Shown one piece after another: positions 1 through 9,703 of a stretch of DNA of 64,000 nucleotides; within the stretch, counting starts at the first letter, position 1; each line of letters opens with the position of its first letter. Made by a program: the position numbers and the translations under genes. The stretch lies in the NCBI RefSeq assembly GCF_004769635.1, contig NZ_RQGH01000011.1:333501-397500 (forward strand). The letters run 5' to 3'. This stretch comes from Leptospira jelokensis (lineage in GTDB: Bacteria > Spirochaetota > Leptospiria > Leptospirales > Leptospiraceae). Under the pieces are notes generated by a model, which made no database searches, was not told the origin of the DNA, and was given only the letters and a program-made list of their open reading frames with translations.

Positions 1-348
1 GCCTTCCAAATGGGAGCCATCCTTATCATCCTCGTTGTGTTTATGCTCATCTCGGGAAAACGCCGTGCCATGATCAACGAAACGTATGCGATGGGAAAAT
101 TGGCAGGTTATTCCACTTTTGAAGTGGCTTCACAACATGCGAATGAGTTTTATACGATGGTAAAAACTTCCGAGAACCTAACGTTTAAAGATTTTTTTGA
201 TTCCATCGCTTCTTTTGTTCCCTATTTCGGAATGTTATTCACAACTGTGATCACTGTGATCTCGGGCCTACGTTATATTTTCACCAACTATCAACTGTTA
301 ACCTTTTCGAATCTCAAAAGGATATTTTATGACCGCTCTAACAAGTAA
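1..348 (+). CDS. C-terminal part of a membrane protein, possibly CDP-alcohol phosphatidyltransferase (PgsA-like)
   Basis: The reading frame is open from base 1, so the N-terminus lies outside the window. The visible 115 residues show one hydrophobic helix at the start (GAILIILVVFMLI), a Lys/Arg-rich stretch (SGKRRAM), a hydrophilic loop, and a final hydrophobic helix ending in LRYIF. That spacing and the RYIF-like end resemble the last two membrane helices of CDP-alcohol phosphatidyltransferases, but the catalytic motif (DG..AR..G..LD) is not in view, so the family is inference. The stop overlaps the trpD start by 20 bases, which suggests cotranscription. Confidence 0.45.
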   Translation, partial: AFQMGAILIILVVFMLISGKRRAMINETYAMGKLAGYSTFEVASQHANEFYTMVKTSENLTFKDFFDSIASFVPYFGMLFTTVITVISGLRYIFTNYQLLTFSNLKRIFYDRSNK

Positions 349-1357
349 GGAAATCCTAGGCCAAGTGGTGTCCGGGCACCATTTGGTGGATACCCATGCT
401 GAGTATTTTTTAAATGAAGTGATGGATGGCAAAGTTACAGAACCTGTGCTTGCCTCGTTCCTCACGGCTTTGAAAATGAAAGGGGAAACCACGGACGAAT
501 TGTACGGATTTGTGCGTGCCATGCGCTCCCATGCCATCAAACCCAAAACTTCCTTTGGTTTCGATTTTTTGGACACTTGTGGGACTGGAGGGGATGGAAA
601 AGGCACTTTGAATGTTTCCACTCTTTCTGCTCTCACACTCGCAAGTCTTGGGCATAAAGTGGCTAAACATGGAAACCGTTCTGTCTCCTCTTTATCGGGG
701 AGTTCCGACATCCTTTCGGGATTGGGTTATCCCTTGGAGAGAACCCACGAAGAATGTGAAAATGAATTCATTCGCACCGGGTTTGTGTTCTTATTTGCGC
801 CGGCTTGGCACCCAGCGATGAAGTATGCGGGGCCAGTGAGAGCAGCGCTTGGGTTTCGTACCTTTTTCAATTTGATTGGGCCACTCTCCAATCCGTTTTC
901 GCCTACCCACCAAATCGTTGGGGTTTACGACCGATCTCTTTGCCTACCGATGGCAGAGATTTTAGCCAAATTGGGTGTAAAAGGCGCCATTGTTTGCCAT
1001 TCGCAGGATGGTTTGGATGAGTTTTCGATTTTTTCGCCCACTGACTATGCCTATTTTGATGGAAAGGCCACTATCGAGATGAGTTTTGACCCCAAAGGAC
1101 TAGGGTTGTCTGGACCTGAACTTGATCGAAATACAGTGTTCTCCTCTTCCAAAGAAGGTGCTGAAGCACTCTTTCGTGCGGTTCTTGATCCTTCCGGCCC
1201 GACGGGAGGGACTGCGATGGTATCACTGAACGCGGGTGTCTCCCTATTTTTACTTGGGGTGGTGAAAGACATCCGTTCTGGGTACGAAATGGCAAAAGAA
1301 GCTCTCCTTACGAAAAAAGTTCTCCGATTCGTTCATGAAACATTGAATTTAAGATAA
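329..1357 (+). CDS. trpD: Anthranilate phosphoribosyltransferase
   Basis: This enzyme transfers phosphoribose from PRPP to anthranilate in tryptophan synthesis. The 342-residue length is normal. The glycine-rich PRPP-binding loop GTGGD is at about residues 85-89, followed by NVST and the anthranilate-site motif KHGNR at about 113-117. An ATG at 329 fits the family N-terminus and overlaps the upstream gene. No other trp gene is nearby; it sits at the head of a sec/rib gene run, so any co-regulation with tryptophan genes is not visible here. Confidence 0.95.
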   Translation: MTALTSKEILGQVVSGHHLVDTHAEYFLNEVMDGKVTEPVLASFLTALKMKGETTDELYGFVRAMRSHAIKPKTSFGFDFLDTCGTGGDGKGTLNVSTLSALTLASLGHKVAKHGNRSVSSLSGSSDILSGLGYPLERTHEECENEFIRTGFVFLFAPAWHPAMKYAGPVRAALGFRTFFNLIGPLSNPFSPTHQIVGVYDRSLCLPMAEILAKLGVKGAIVCHSQDGLDEFSIFSPTDYAYFDGKATIEMSFDPKGLGLSGPELDRNTVFSSSKEGAEALFRAVLDPSGPTGGTAMVSLNAGVSLFLLGVVKDIRSGYEMAKEALLTKKVLRFVHETLNLR

Positions 1358-1383
1358 GGCCTGTAAACATTGGATAAATAGCT

Positions 1384-1707
1384 ATGCTCAATTTAGATTT
1401 TTTAACATCACAATTCCTAATCCTTGCCCAAGAAGAGGGTGCTAAGTCCTCTCTTCAGTCCCTCATCATCATTCCGATCATGCTTGTGGCCATGTACTTT
1501 CTTGTGATCCTACCTAATAAAAAAGAAGAGAAAAAAAGAAAAGAGATGATCGGTAATTTACAGAAAGGTGATACCGTTGTCACAAGTAGTGGACTTCACG
1601 GTAAAATTGTAGAGTTCAAAGATAATAACGAAACGGTTGTTCTCAGTGTTTCTGCAAACACCAACGTTACGTTTGATACTAGCGCCATCCTTAAGAAAAA
1701 AGCGTAA
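1384..1707 (+). CDS. yajC: Preprotein translocase subunit YajC
   Basis: A small (107 aa) single-pass membrane protein that associates with SecDF. Residues 28-45 form the membrane helix (IIIPIMLVAMYFLVILP), followed by the typical KKEEKKRKEM charged segment and the soluble beta domain with LQKGDTVVTSSGLHGKI, a hallmark of the family. It lies 26 bases after trpD, and the next ORF begins immediately after its stop. secD and secF follow, the usual YajC-SecD-SecF order with one extra gene inserted. Confidence 0.95.
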   Translation: MLNLDFLTSQFLILAQEEGAKSSLQSLIIIPIMLVAMYFLVILPNKKEEKKRKEMIGNLQKGDTVVTSSGLHGKIVEFKDNNETVVLSVSANTNVTFDTSAILKKKA

Positions 1708-1708
1708 G

Positions 1709-2338
1709 ATGAAATCCTTCTTTTCCCTTTTATTACTTCTAGGACTCACAACATCCCTCTTCTCGCAAGAGGGTTTGGATTTTTTGGATAAGGTGAATGA
1801 TAAACCAAAATCAACCACCAAACCGAAAGAAGACACAGTTCAAACCACAACCAAAAAACAAAATACGGCTGTGACTACAACTGGAGTGCCAACAGGGAAA
1901 AAGAAAAAATCAAAAAAGAAGTCAAAACAAAATCAACTGGCTACAGAGAATCTTCCGCAAAACAACAATTTGGTGACAAACCAAAATGGTAATCCTGTTG
2001 TGGCTGAAAAAAACTTGGTTCCTGTTGAAAAACAACCGACCATTTTGGAAGAAGAGGAAGTTGTATCCAATGCCTATTGGATGGACTCCCAAGTTTCCGT
2101 GGAACCAACTGGCCTTCCTGGTTTTTCCTCTGATTTAAAACTTGCAAATTCGGAAGTTTCGAAAATCTCTTCTGAATCCAGTGTCAATAAAGATTCAGGA
2201 AAATCATTTTTTAACGTTTCTGATTTTTTTGCGAAATACAAAAAAGCAATGATGATCCTCGGAATCATCATCCTCTTTGCTTTTTACAGACTTAGATCTG
2301 CTCGTCCAGGATCTAGCAGTCGTTCTTATAGAAGATAA
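1709..2338 (+). CDS. Exported Lys-rich single-pass protein inserted between yajC and secD
   Basis: I do not recognise a named family. From ATG 1709 (two bases after the yajC stop) the 209-residue product starts with a signal peptide (KSFFSLLLLLGLTTSLFSQ). A low-complexity Thr/Lys/Asn-rich linker with a KKKKSKKKSK patch follows. A hydrophobic helix near the C-terminus (MMILGIIILFAFY) is followed by an Arg/Ser tail. A longer frame opens at 1637, inside yajC, but the signal peptide supports 1709. The position inside a Sec cluster suggests an envelope or secretion accessory role; this is inference. Confidence 0.75.
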   Translation: MKSFFSLLLLLGLTTSLFSQEGLDFLDKVNDKPKSTTKPKEDTVQTTTKKQNTAVTTTGVPTGKKKKSKKKSKQNQLATENLPQNNNLVTNQNGNPVVAEKNLVPVEKQPTILEEEEVVSNAYWMDSQVSVEPTGLPGFSSDLKLANSEVSKISSESSVNKDSGKSFFNVSDFFAKYKKAMMILGIIILFAFYRLRSARPGSSSRSYRR

Positions 2339-2359
2339 AATTTTTAGGAGCAAACCAAC

Positions 2360-4294
2360 TTGCAATCGTATCGACTCTTACTTCTACCATTTTTCATTTT
2401 AGTGGTATCCTTTACCATTTTGTATCCCAATTTTGCCGATCGTACTTTAAAAGTAGTGGTGAGAGAGGATGTGTATTCCCTTCCAGAAGCAGAACAGAAA
2501 GCACTTGTGAGTGGGTTATTCGATCGTTGGGAAAAAGATTATGGAAAAAGTTCTGGTTGGACGATTGATCCCAAAGGGACTTTGCCTCCAAAAGAGAATC
2601 CATTTTATACTGTGAATGGAAGGTTTATCACTTCTGCAAAAATCAATCAGATTTCCCAAGAAAACCAAAATCTAGTCAATGAAGCCAAAAACAAATTAGA
2701 ACCGACTTGGATCGAGAATATGATCCGTGGTGGAAAGTCTTTGTCCATCAAACTGGGTCTTGACTTACAAGGTGGAATGAGAGTTGTCCTCAAAGGTGAT
2801 TTTGATGATTACACCACAAAACTCCGAGACCTCTATGCCAAAGAAATAGCTGAACTCAATGTCACTGTGAATAACCCAACCGTAAAACCAGAAGAGAAAG
2901 AGAAGGCACAAAATCGTTTATCCGAAATTGAATCTAGTTTCGACTTATCACCAATGCGTAAGATTGTGGAACTCGAAAAAGCAAAGATGATCATCGACAA
3001 TCGTTTGACAACGCAAAACCTAACTGAGCCTCAGGTAAGGATCCAAAAGGAACAAGATGCGATTGAAGTATCCCTTCCTGGTGTTTCCAATTCCGCCGCA
3101 ATCTTAGAAATTTTACAAAACACAGAAACCGTTGAATACCGTTTGGAAGAACCAAATCCTTTTACCTATAAATCAATCATTGCTGATAGCGAAAGAAGGA
3201 TGATGGAATTAGGCCAAAGGGAAAAAACGGACATCTTTCTTTTCCAAGAACTAGTGAAAAACAAAGTTGGGAAAAAAGCCCAAGATGAATTCCTAGTTGG
3301 ACTCGAAAAAAAATACAATATCCCAAAAGAATACAAAGTGTATGCCATGTGGGCACGTGGTAATTCTGCCAAGTCAACCCTACTTCCACGGAGTTTTGTG
3401 GTTTTAGAAAGAAAAATTGCCCTTTCTGGAAACGACATGACCAATGCACAACCATCGTATAACTCCAATTCGTATGGATGGATGGTGAGTTTTACTTTAA
3501 CTCCAAATGGAGCAGAGAAATTTTTTGATCTAACTTCAGAAAACCGTGGTCGAAACCTAGCGATTGTTTGGGGAGATAAAGTGATCTCCAATCCTGTGAT
3601 CAATGACCCCATTGCTGGGGGACGTGCTGAAATTTCTGGAAGTTTTTCCGAACAAGAAGCCATTCGTTTGGCAAATGTGATCTCCGAAGGTGCCCTTCCG
3701 ATTCCACTTTCAGTTCTTGAAATGCGTTTTATTGGACCAACTCTTGGGATCGAATCGATTGAAGTGGGAGTGAAAGCAGTTGCGATTGGATTTTTTCTCG
3801 TAATGGTTTATATGATCTTCTACTACCGGTTAGGTGGGTTTATCGCAGACCTTTCATTACTTGTGAACATTATCATCCTTGCGGCACTTTTGACTCTGAT
3901 GGATTTCACTCTGACTCTACCAGGGATTGCGGGGATTATCTTAACTGCCGGTATGGCAGTTGATGCAAACGTCATTATCTATGAAAGGATTCGAGAGGAA
4001 ATTGAAGAAGGCAGGGCACTCTCCATTGCAGTCACAAGAGGTTTTGAAAACGCATTTTGGACGATTATGGATGCAAACGTGACCACTCTCATTGCAGGGA
4101 TTCTTATGATCCGCTTAGGAAATGGACCGATCAAAGGTTTTGCGATCACACTCTGTTGGGGGATTGTCACAACACTTTTTACATCCTTATTCTTATCTCG
4201 ATTGTTTATGGAACTCACCGTCAATCGATTTGGAATCCACCATTTGAACTTAAGACCTTTTTTCTTTGGAAAAAAAGAGGGTAAACATGCGTAA
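2360..4294 (+). CDS. secD: Protein translocase subunit SecD
   Basis: SecD and SecF use the proton gradient to pull exported proteins through SecYEG. The 644-residue product has an N-terminal membrane helix, a large periplasmic P1 region with LGLDLQGGMRVVL at about residues 133-145, and six C-terminal membrane segments. The highly conserved GMAVDANVIIYERIREE lies near residues 531-547. The start is TTG at 2360 preceded by a good Shine-Dalgarno (TTAGGAG, 2344-2350). The stop overlaps secF by eight bases (ATGCGTAA). Confidence 0.96.
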   Translation: MQSYRLLLLPFFILVVSFTILYPNFADRTLKVVVREDVYSLPEAEQKALVSGLFDRWEKDYGKSSGWTIDPKGTLPPKENPFYTVNGRFITSAKINQISQENQNLVNEAKNKLEPTWIENMIRGGKSLSIKLGLDLQGGMRVVLKGDFDDYTTKLRDLYAKEIAELNVTVNNPTVKPEEKEKAQNRLSEIESSFDLSPMRKIVELEKAKMIIDNRLTTQNLTEPQVRIQKEQDAIEVSLPGVSNSAAILEILQNTETVEYRLEEPNPFTYKSIIADSERRMMELGQREKTDIFLFQELVKNKVGKKAQDEFLVGLEKKYNIPKEYKVYAMWARGNSAKSTLLPRSFVVLERKIALSGNDMTNAQPSYNSNSYGWMVSFTLTPNGAEKFFDLTSENRGRNLAIVWGDKVISNPVINDPIAGGRAEISGSFSEQEAIRLANVISEGALPIPLSVLEMRFIGPTLGIESIEVGVKAVAIGFFLVMVYMIFYYRLGGFIADLSLLVNIIILAALLTLMDFTLTLPGIAGIILTAGMAVDANVIIYERIREEIEEGRALSIAVTRGFENAFWTIMDANVTTLIAGILMIRLGNGPIKGFAITLCWGIVTTLFTSLFLSRLFMELTVNRFGIHHLNLRPFFFGKKEGKHA

Positions 4295-5225
4295 TATCAA
4301 TTTCACGAAGTATAAATATTTCACACTGAGTTTTTCATTTTTAGCAATTGTATTTGGGTTTGTTGTAACCTTCTCAAAATACGGTGGGTTTGCACACTCA
4401 CTTGATTTTAATGGTGGTCTTCGTACCGTAGTTGAGCTTCCAAAAGACAAAACTCGGACAGACATTGAAACCTATTTCCAATCCAAAAAGATTGAAGCCG
4501 TTGTGATTTTACTCGAGAAGGAAAAAAACATTTTCCAATTGGACATTGGCCTTGGTTCACTCGAAACAATCGAGGCACTTTACAAAGAGATACCAGAAGG
4601 CAAACGTGAAACTTCGACTTCAGCGATTGACCGGTTTGTGCAACTACTTCGGTTTGAATTTAACCTTCCAAAAGAAAAGGTATTATCTGCTGACCAAGTG
4701 GGAGCTGTTGTTGGTGGGGAACTTACGGAAGTTGGGATCACTTTACTCTTAACCACACTTGGAATCATCCTTTTGTATCTAAGCATCAGATCTCAGTTTA
4801 AGTTTGCACTCGCATCGGCAATTGCACTTGTCCACGACATCCTAATGACACTTGCTCTCATTGGATTTTTACAAATCAAACCAAGTGTTCCGATCATTGC
4901 CGCCCTTTTGACGTTACTTGGTTATTCCATTAACGATAAAATTGTCGTTTTTGATCGGATTCGTGAGAATGCCCATGGAAAGGATAACTTAGCACTTTCC
5001 AATATCATCAACGTATCCATTGCACAAACTTTGGGAAGGACCATCAATACATCTTTCACGACGATGATTTCTGTTGTGGCCATCATTGTGGGTGGAGCAG
5101 CGGAATTGTATGACTTCGCCTTTGTTTTACTCTTTGGTGTGATTGTGGGAACTTATTCTTCCATTTACATTGCAGCTCCCATTTCTGAGATTTATGATCG
5201 GCTCAGGAAAAAACGATTCGCTTAA
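4287..5225 (+). CDS. secF: Protein translocase subunit SecF
   Basis: This is the partner of SecD in the inner membrane. The 312-residue product has an N-terminal helix, the SLDFNGGLRTVVELP periplasmic motif near residue 40 and five further membrane helices. The family signature GYSINDKIVVFDRIREN is near residues 211-227. An in-frame ATG exists upstream at 4266, but ATG 4287 has the ribosome site (AGAGGG) and the usual MRNINFTKYKY start, and it overlaps the secD stop, so translational coupling is likely. Confidence 0.96.
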   Translation: MRNINFTKYKYFTLSFSFLAIVFGFVVTFSKYGGFAHSLDFNGGLRTVVELPKDKTRTDIETYFQSKKIEAVVILLEKEKNIFQLDIGLGSLETIEALYKEIPEGKRETSTSAIDRFVQLLRFEFNLPKEKVLSADQVGAVVGGELTEVGITLLLTTLGIILLYLSIRSQFKFALASAIALVHDILMTLALIGFLQIKPSVPIIAALLTLLGYSINDKIVVFDRIRENAHGKDNLALSNIINVSIAQTLGRTINTSFTTMISVVAIIVGGAAELYDFAFVLLFGVIVGTYSSIYIAAPISEIYDRLRKKRFA

Positions 5226-5235
5226 ACCAAATTAG

Positions 5236-6582
5236 ATGGATGTAGGGAAAAAGAAGGAACTTTATTCTCTACATTCCCTGCTTGGGTTTCTCGCCATGGG
5301 TAAAACCGGCGGAAACCCACCTGTCTCTGCCGTCCTCACATCTCTAGATGGGGAAGTGTTAGCAAAAGCACACACCCAAGGTTTTGGTGGAAACCATGCG
5401 GAACGGGAACTTTTCTCCCAACTCGAAACGCATCGTCCAGAAAACCATAACCAAAATCAGGGAATCCCTTCTCATGGAAACCGTGACCAACCAAATCTTA
5501 CGGAAAATCAAACAGGAGCTCGTTTTACCGAATCCATTTTATCGGTAAGCCTTGAGCCGTGTACCCATTTTGGGAAAACACCACCTTGCCGAGATTTGGT
5601 TCTCACATCCAATCCCAAAGAACTTCTGATCGGTTGGAAAGACCCAAATCCTTTGGTTTTGTCCGGTGATTGGAAACCTTACCAGGATCAAGGGATCGGT
5701 GTTCGATTGGATCCAGTTCTTGCCAATACATCCTTACCCTATTTGCAAGGGTTTATCAAACGGATGAAAACAGGTTTGCCTTGGGTTTGGATCAAATCTG
5801 CAACTTCCAAAGAAGGTAATTTTGCGAGTTCTTCTCGAAAAAAAGAAAGGGTGAGTGGGGAGGAGGTAGACCTTTTCCTCCAAATCTTACGTGCCAAATT
5901 TGATGCAGTCGCAGTGGGACCAAATACAATTTATACCGACGAACCATCGTTACATTTCCGAATCACTGAATCTATGATCCAAAATGCGGCTCTCCCCAAA
6001 AGGGTAACAGATTTAGTTCCTTTTTTTGACGCAAAAACAAACCTGATGTCCGCAGTTTGCCAGTGGGCAAAGGATACTGCATCCATCCATTTGTTGGAAG
6101 AAGGAAATTACCAACCTTACCGTGTTTTTGTTTTGGATCCGAACCAACTTCCGAAAGAGTCGTTTTGGAAAAAACAAGAAGAACTGACGGAACAATTCGG
6201 AAAGAAACTTTGTTTATTTTTCCTAAAGGGGTCTAATGATCCCAATCAATCCGAGGGACTCAGTCTGCCGGAGGAAACCAAAAATAAGATGGAATCTCTT
6301 TCCCTTCATCCGATTGTTCGTTTGGGAAAAGGCGATGGGGAAGTTTTTTTAAAAACATTGGGAAACTTAGGAATCAATACCGTGTTATGCGAAGCAGGGA
6401 GTTTTTTCCCAAGTTTTTTACAAGAATCATTATCTGACGAAGATTGTATTTTAGAAATTCGTAATCATAAAAAATCCATTGCTCATGGGATTCCATTTGT
6501 TTACATTGAGGAACCAATCGTTTCTGAATTTAGAGTTGGTTCCAATTCTCTTTTCATTCGAAATCCAAAAAGGAGTCATTGA
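5236..6582 (+). CDS. ribD: Bifunctional riboflavin biosynthesis deaminase/reductase RibD
   Basis: RibD deaminates the pyrimidine made by GTP cyclohydrolase II and reduces its ribose. The zinc site of the deaminase half is visible as HAE (about 54-56) and LEPCTHFGKTPPC (about 105-117), followed by DPNP. The gap between HAE and PC is longer than usual because of an inserted polar loop rich in Asn and Gln (about 65-95). The reductase half (from about 175) is divergent, with FDAVAVGPNTIYTDEP in place of the usual GxGTxxxDDP. At 448 aa it is longer than most RibD. It starts 10 bases after secF and is followed by ribE after 3 bases. Confidence 0.9.
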   Translation: MDVGKKKELYSLHSLLGFLAMGKTGGNPPVSAVLTSLDGEVLAKAHTQGFGGNHAERELFSQLETHRPENHNQNQGIPSHGNRDQPNLTENQTGARFTESILSVSLEPCTHFGKTPPCRDLVLTSNPKELLIGWKDPNPLVLSGDWKPYQDQGIGVRLDPVLANTSLPYLQGFIKRMKTGLPWVWIKSATSKEGNFASSSRKKERVSGEEVDLFLQILRAKFDAVAVGPNTIYTDEPSLHFRITESMIQNAALPKRVTDLVPFFDAKTNLMSAVCQWAKDTASIHLLEEGNYQPYRVFVLDPNQLPKESFWKKQEELTEQFGKKLCLFFLKGSNDPNQSEGLSLPEETKNKMESLSLHPIVRLGKGDGEVFLKTLGNLGINTVLCEAGSFFPSFLQESLSDEDCILEIRNHKKSIAHGIPFVYIEEPIVSEFRVGSNSLFIRNPKRSH

Positions 6583-6585
6583 GGT

Positions 6586-7194
6586 ATGTTCACAGGACTT
6601 GTCGAAACTTTAGGGAAAGTGGTTCAAATCGAACCAATCGATTCCGGCATCCAATTTACCATTGAAACGGAATGGGAAAATCCAGATATCAAACTGGGGG
6701 ATTCAATAGCCATTAACGGTGCTTGTATGACCGTCACAAAATTTTCTGATTTAGGGAATTTATTCCAATTTTATGCTTCGTTTAAATCGTTGGAACTAAC
6801 CAACTTATCTAGGTTAGGTGAAGGCTCGACAGTCAACTTAGAACGAGCCATGGCACTTGGACAAAGGTTTGGTGGTCATATGGTCCAAGGCCATGTGGAT
6901 GGAGTGGCAAAGGTCAAAAGCCGCAAACAAATTGAAAATGAAGTAGAAGAATTTTGGGTAGAAATTCCAGAGGAACTCCGAAGATTTTTTGTAAAAAAAG
7001 GATCTGTGACTTTGGATGGAATCAGCCTCACGGTCGTGGATGTAAAAGATGGGAACATCCAACTCATCCTCATCCCTGAGACCATGCAAAAAACAAATGC
7101 AAAGTCTTGGAAAGTGGACTCACGTCTCAATGTGGAAGTTGATGTACTCGCCAAATACATAGAAAACTATTTGGCCGAAAGGGGAAAATCGTAA
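6586..7194 (+). CDS. ribE: Riboflavin synthase alpha chain
   Basis: This enzyme dismutates two lumazine molecules into riboflavin. The 202-residue product begins with the invariant MFTGLVE and contains two lumazine-binding repeats (about 1-97 and 98-202). GDSIAINGACMTVT in the first and GSVTLDGISLTVVDV in the second mark matching positions; GGHMVQGHVDG lies at the junction. A GAGGT ribosome site directly precedes ATG 6586. It is translated with ribD; no FMN riboswitch is visible in front of either gene. Confidence 0.95.
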   Translation: MFTGLVETLGKVVQIEPIDSGIQFTIETEWENPDIKLGDSIAINGACMTVTKFSDLGNLFQFYASFKSLELTNLSRLGEGSTVNLERAMALGQRFGGHMVQGHVDGVAKVKSRKQIENEVEEFWVEIPEELRRFFVKKGSVTLDGISLTVVDVKDGNIQLILIPETMQKTNAKSWKVDSRLNVEVDVLAKYIENYLAERGKS

Positions 7195-7199
7195 AGAAT

Positions 7200-7601
7200 C
7201 TAATTCCTTTTTAATAAGTCGTCTATGTCGGAATCATCAGAATCCGTATTGGAATACTTCAAATGGAAATCATTGCTACTCATGATTTCGAAAAACATAT
7301 CAAGTTTTGCTAATTTAAATACATTTTGGATCATCGGCTTCATCCCAACAAGGAGCAGTTTTCCCTTTTTGTTTTTTAAGGAATTGAGACTTTTGATGAG
7401 AGACCCGATCCCAGAAGAGTCGATGTAGTCGAGGCGGCTCATTTCAATGGAAACGATGTTTGGGCTCGATTCGACCAGTTTGTTGAAAATGGATTCAAAC
7501 TCTTCTGTGGACTCAATATCAAATTTCCCTGCGATTTCGATGGTTTTGATCTTTCCTGTTGTGTTTAGTTTCAGTTCCACAAGTCCTCCGATCCGGAACA
7601 T
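7200..7601 (-). CDS. STAS-domain anti-sigma factor antagonist
   Basis: A 133-residue single-domain protein of the SpoIIAA/RsbV family. These proteins bind an anti-sigma factor kinase and are controlled by phosphorylation of a conserved serine. That serine is seen in IDSSGIGSLI (about residues 61-70), after the beta strand VSIEMSRLDY. The C-terminal tail is acidic (SDDSDIDDL). It ends 5 bases from ribE on the opposite strand. No partner kinase is adjacent; the PP2C phosphatase at 25 kb is a possible but unproven partner. Confidence 0.88.
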   Translation of the reverse strand: MFRIGGLVELKLNTTGKIKTIEIAGKFDIESTEEFESIFNKLVESSPNIVSIEMSRLDYIDSSGIGSLIKSLNSLKNKKGKLLLVGMKPMIQNVFKLAKLDMFFEIMSSNDFHLKYSNTDSDDSDIDDLLKRN

Positions 7602-7698
7602 TTAGACAAAAGAAATGGGAAAAATCAATGAATTTCTTTGGGAATCTTCTTTAATTCGGAACGGCTTTCAGAGTTTTAGTATATAGAGGCCTTTCCCT

Positions 7699-8907
7699 AT
7701 GATACGTCCGATCGAAGAAGCAATCGAAGAAATCCGCCAAGGCAAAATGATCATCCTCGTCGATTCCGAAGACAGGGAAAACGAAGGGGATTTGGTTTGT
7801 GCGTCCCAGTTTGCAGACAAAGACAAAATCAATTTTATGGCAACCCATGGACGTGGGCTCATTTGTGTCCCGATGGAACGGGAAAGGTTACAATCTTTGG
7901 GTCTCGGCAAGATGGTGGATGACCTGACACTCGGCGACAAACATGGAACCGCATTTACCGTGTCAGTGGATGCAAAGTATGGAACAAGTACCGGAATCTC
8001 AGCCCATGACAGAGCCAAAACAGTAGAAGTATTACTTGATCCCAAAACGAAACCCGATGACCTCATGCGCCCTGGCCATTTGTTCCCCCTGCAAGCGGTA
8101 ACGGGTGGGGTATTACGGAGGGCTGGGCATACAGAAGCAGCTGTCGACTTATCTAAGTTAGCTGGGCTTTACCCAAGTGGTGTGATTTGTGAAATCATGA
8201 ATGATGATGGGTCGATGGCCCGAATTCCTGATTTGGAAAAATTTGCCAAAACCCATGGGCTGAATATCTATACCATCGAAGATTTAATTCGTTACCGAAG
8301 GCATAAAGAAAAACTCATCCACTTAGAAGTAGAAGCAAGTTTACCGACAGAGTTTGGTGATTTTAAGATCAAAGCCTATTCCACTCAAATTGATGACAAA
8401 ATCCATATGGCACTCGTAAAGGGAGACATCGAACCAGACAAACCAGTTCTTGTTCGAGTCCATAGCGAGTGTTTGACGGGGGATATCTTTTCTTCCCAAC
8501 GTTGTGATTGTGGACCCCAACTCCATAATGCCCTGCGTATGATTGAAAAAGAAGGGCGGGGAGTTTTACTCTATATGCGCCAAGAAGGGCGAGGCATTGG
8601 GATCATCAACAAACTGAAAGCGTATTCCTTACAAGAGGGTGGGCTTGATACGGTTGAAGCCAATGAAAAACTAGGATTTGCTCCTGACTTACGTGAGTAT
8701 GGAATTGGGGCACAGATCCTCCGTGACATCGGAGTCAAACAAATGAAGCTCATCACAAATAACCCGCGTAAGATTGTGGGACTTGAAGGTTATAATTTAC
8801 ATGTAACAGAAAGGGTTCCCATTGAAATTGATCCCGTGGAAGAAAATGCAAGATACCTACAGACAAAAAAAACGAAGTTAGGGCATCTTTTGAACTTACA
8901 TGGCTAA
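7699..8907 (+). CDS. ribBA: Bifunctional DHBP synthase / GTP cyclohydrolase II
   Basis: The protein makes both riboflavin precursors. The N-terminal RibB half shows the acidic active-site loop [12 protein letters not shown] near residues 22-33 and [10 protein letters not shown]. The C-terminal RibA half (from about 205) shows the zinc site [18 protein letters not shown] (about 254-272) and RQEGRGIGI (about 294-302). The 402-aa length is standard. It is a separate transcription unit from ribD-ribE, and the roughly 100 bases upstream show no FMN riboswitch fold. Confidence 0.96.
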   Translation: MIRPIEEAIEEIRQGKMIILVDSEDRENEGDLVCASQFADKDKINFMATHGRGLICVPMERERLQSLGLGKMVDDLTLGDKHGTAFTVSVDAKYGTSTGISAHDRAKTVEVLLDPKTKPDDLMRPGHLFPLQAVTGGVLRRAGHTEAAVDLSKLAGLYPSGVICEIMNDDGSMARIPDLEKFAKTHGLNIYTIEDLIRYRRHKEKLIHLEVEASLPTEFGDFKIKAYSTQIDDKIHMALVKGDIEPDKPVLVRVHSECLTGDIFSSQRCDCGPQLHNALRMIEKEGRGVLLYMRQEGRGIGIINKLKAYSLQEGGLDTVEANEKLGFAPDLREYGIGAQILRDIGVKQMKLITNNPRKIVGLEGYNLHVTERVPIEIDPVEENARYLQTKKTKLGHLLNLHG

Positions 8908-8980
8908 TGGAATGGAACTTTCAAAAGGCCATCCATTAAAAATAAAATCCAGATGATGGAATGGTAAACTGAAACCATAG

Positions 8981-9005
8981 GATTCCTTTTTTTAAAAAAA
9001 GAATC
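8981..9005. terminator. A/T-rich inverted repeat between convergent ribBA and pdxH
   Basis: GATTC at 8981-8985, seven T, seven A, then GAATC at 9001-9005 form a stem with one bulged C at 8986. It sits between the 3' ends of ribBA and pdxH. A second weak hairpin overlaps the ribBA stop (8905-8915 with 8929-8938). Either could end transcription, but neither is followed by a T-run in the usual way. Confidence 0.35.
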
Positions 9006-9055
9006 TTATGAATTTCGATGTTTCGATTTCAGAAATTGTATCGGAACGAAATGAA

Positions 9056-9703
9056 CTAAGGTGATAACCTTGTCCTTTCCCAACTAGAGTTTCTCCTTTC
9101 AAATACAATCCGATCATGTAATCTTCCCACACGCCCTTGCCAAAACTCGATTTTGTTCGGACAAACCGAATACCCACCCCAATACTCGGGCATAGGGATT
9201 TCTTTCCCTTCCCATTCTTTGGAAAGGGATTGGAATTTGGATTCCAATTCTTCTCTAGATGATACCACCGAACTTTGGTTTGATGTAAGGGCTCCAATTT
9301 GAGATTCTCTCGGGCGGATTTTAAAATAGGCCTCTGACTCTTCCCTTGAAATCTTGGAAACTGTCCCTTCAATGCGAATTTGGCGTTCTAATTTGGGCCA
9401 AAAAAACGTTAGGGCTACTTTGGGATTTACCAACAGATCGTTTCCTTTGTGGGAATTGTAATTGGTAAAAAATTGGAATTCGTTTCGGATAAGGCCTTTT
9501 AGGAGTACAATTCGTACGCTTGGTTGTCCATCTTGATTGACAGTCGCAAGGCTCATGGCATTTGGTTCCAACTCATTTTCTTCTTTGGCTTCGGAAAACC
9601 AAATTGAAAACAGTGCCAATGGGTCTGATCCAGCAGTTTGTTCTGAAAGTACAGAACGTTCGTAACTGTTTCGCATATGGGCCAAATCATTCAATGTTTC
9701 CAT
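9056..9703 (-). CDS. pdxH: Pyridoxamine 5'-phosphate oxidase
   Basis: This FMN enzyme oxidises pyridoxine or pyridoxamine phosphate to PLP. The 215 residues follow the family throughout: MRNSYERSVL at the N-terminus, PSVRIVLLKGL with the FMN-binding RxVLLK, FFTNYNSHKGNDL, LERQIRIEGTV and the C-terminal signature FWQGRVGRLHDRIVFER. The last residues are RLSP as in most PdxH. Its start overlaps the end of the upstream prepilin peptidase by 17 bases, so the two are probably cotranscribed. Confidence 0.96.
   Translation of the reverse strand: METLNDLAHMRNSYERSVLSEQTAGSDPLALFSIWFSEAKEENELEPNAMSLATVNQDGQPSVRIVLLKGLIRNEFQFFTNYNSHKGNDLLVNPKVALTFFWPKLERQIRIEGTVSKISREESEAYFKIRPRESQIGALTSNQSSVVSSREELESKFQSLSKEWEGKEIPMPEYWGGYSVCPNKIEFWQGRVGRLHDRIVFERRNSSWERTRLSP

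Noticed and set aside
7602..7698. FMN riboswitch in front of ribBA
   Set aside because: The 97 bases hold none of the conserved RFN stem sequences.
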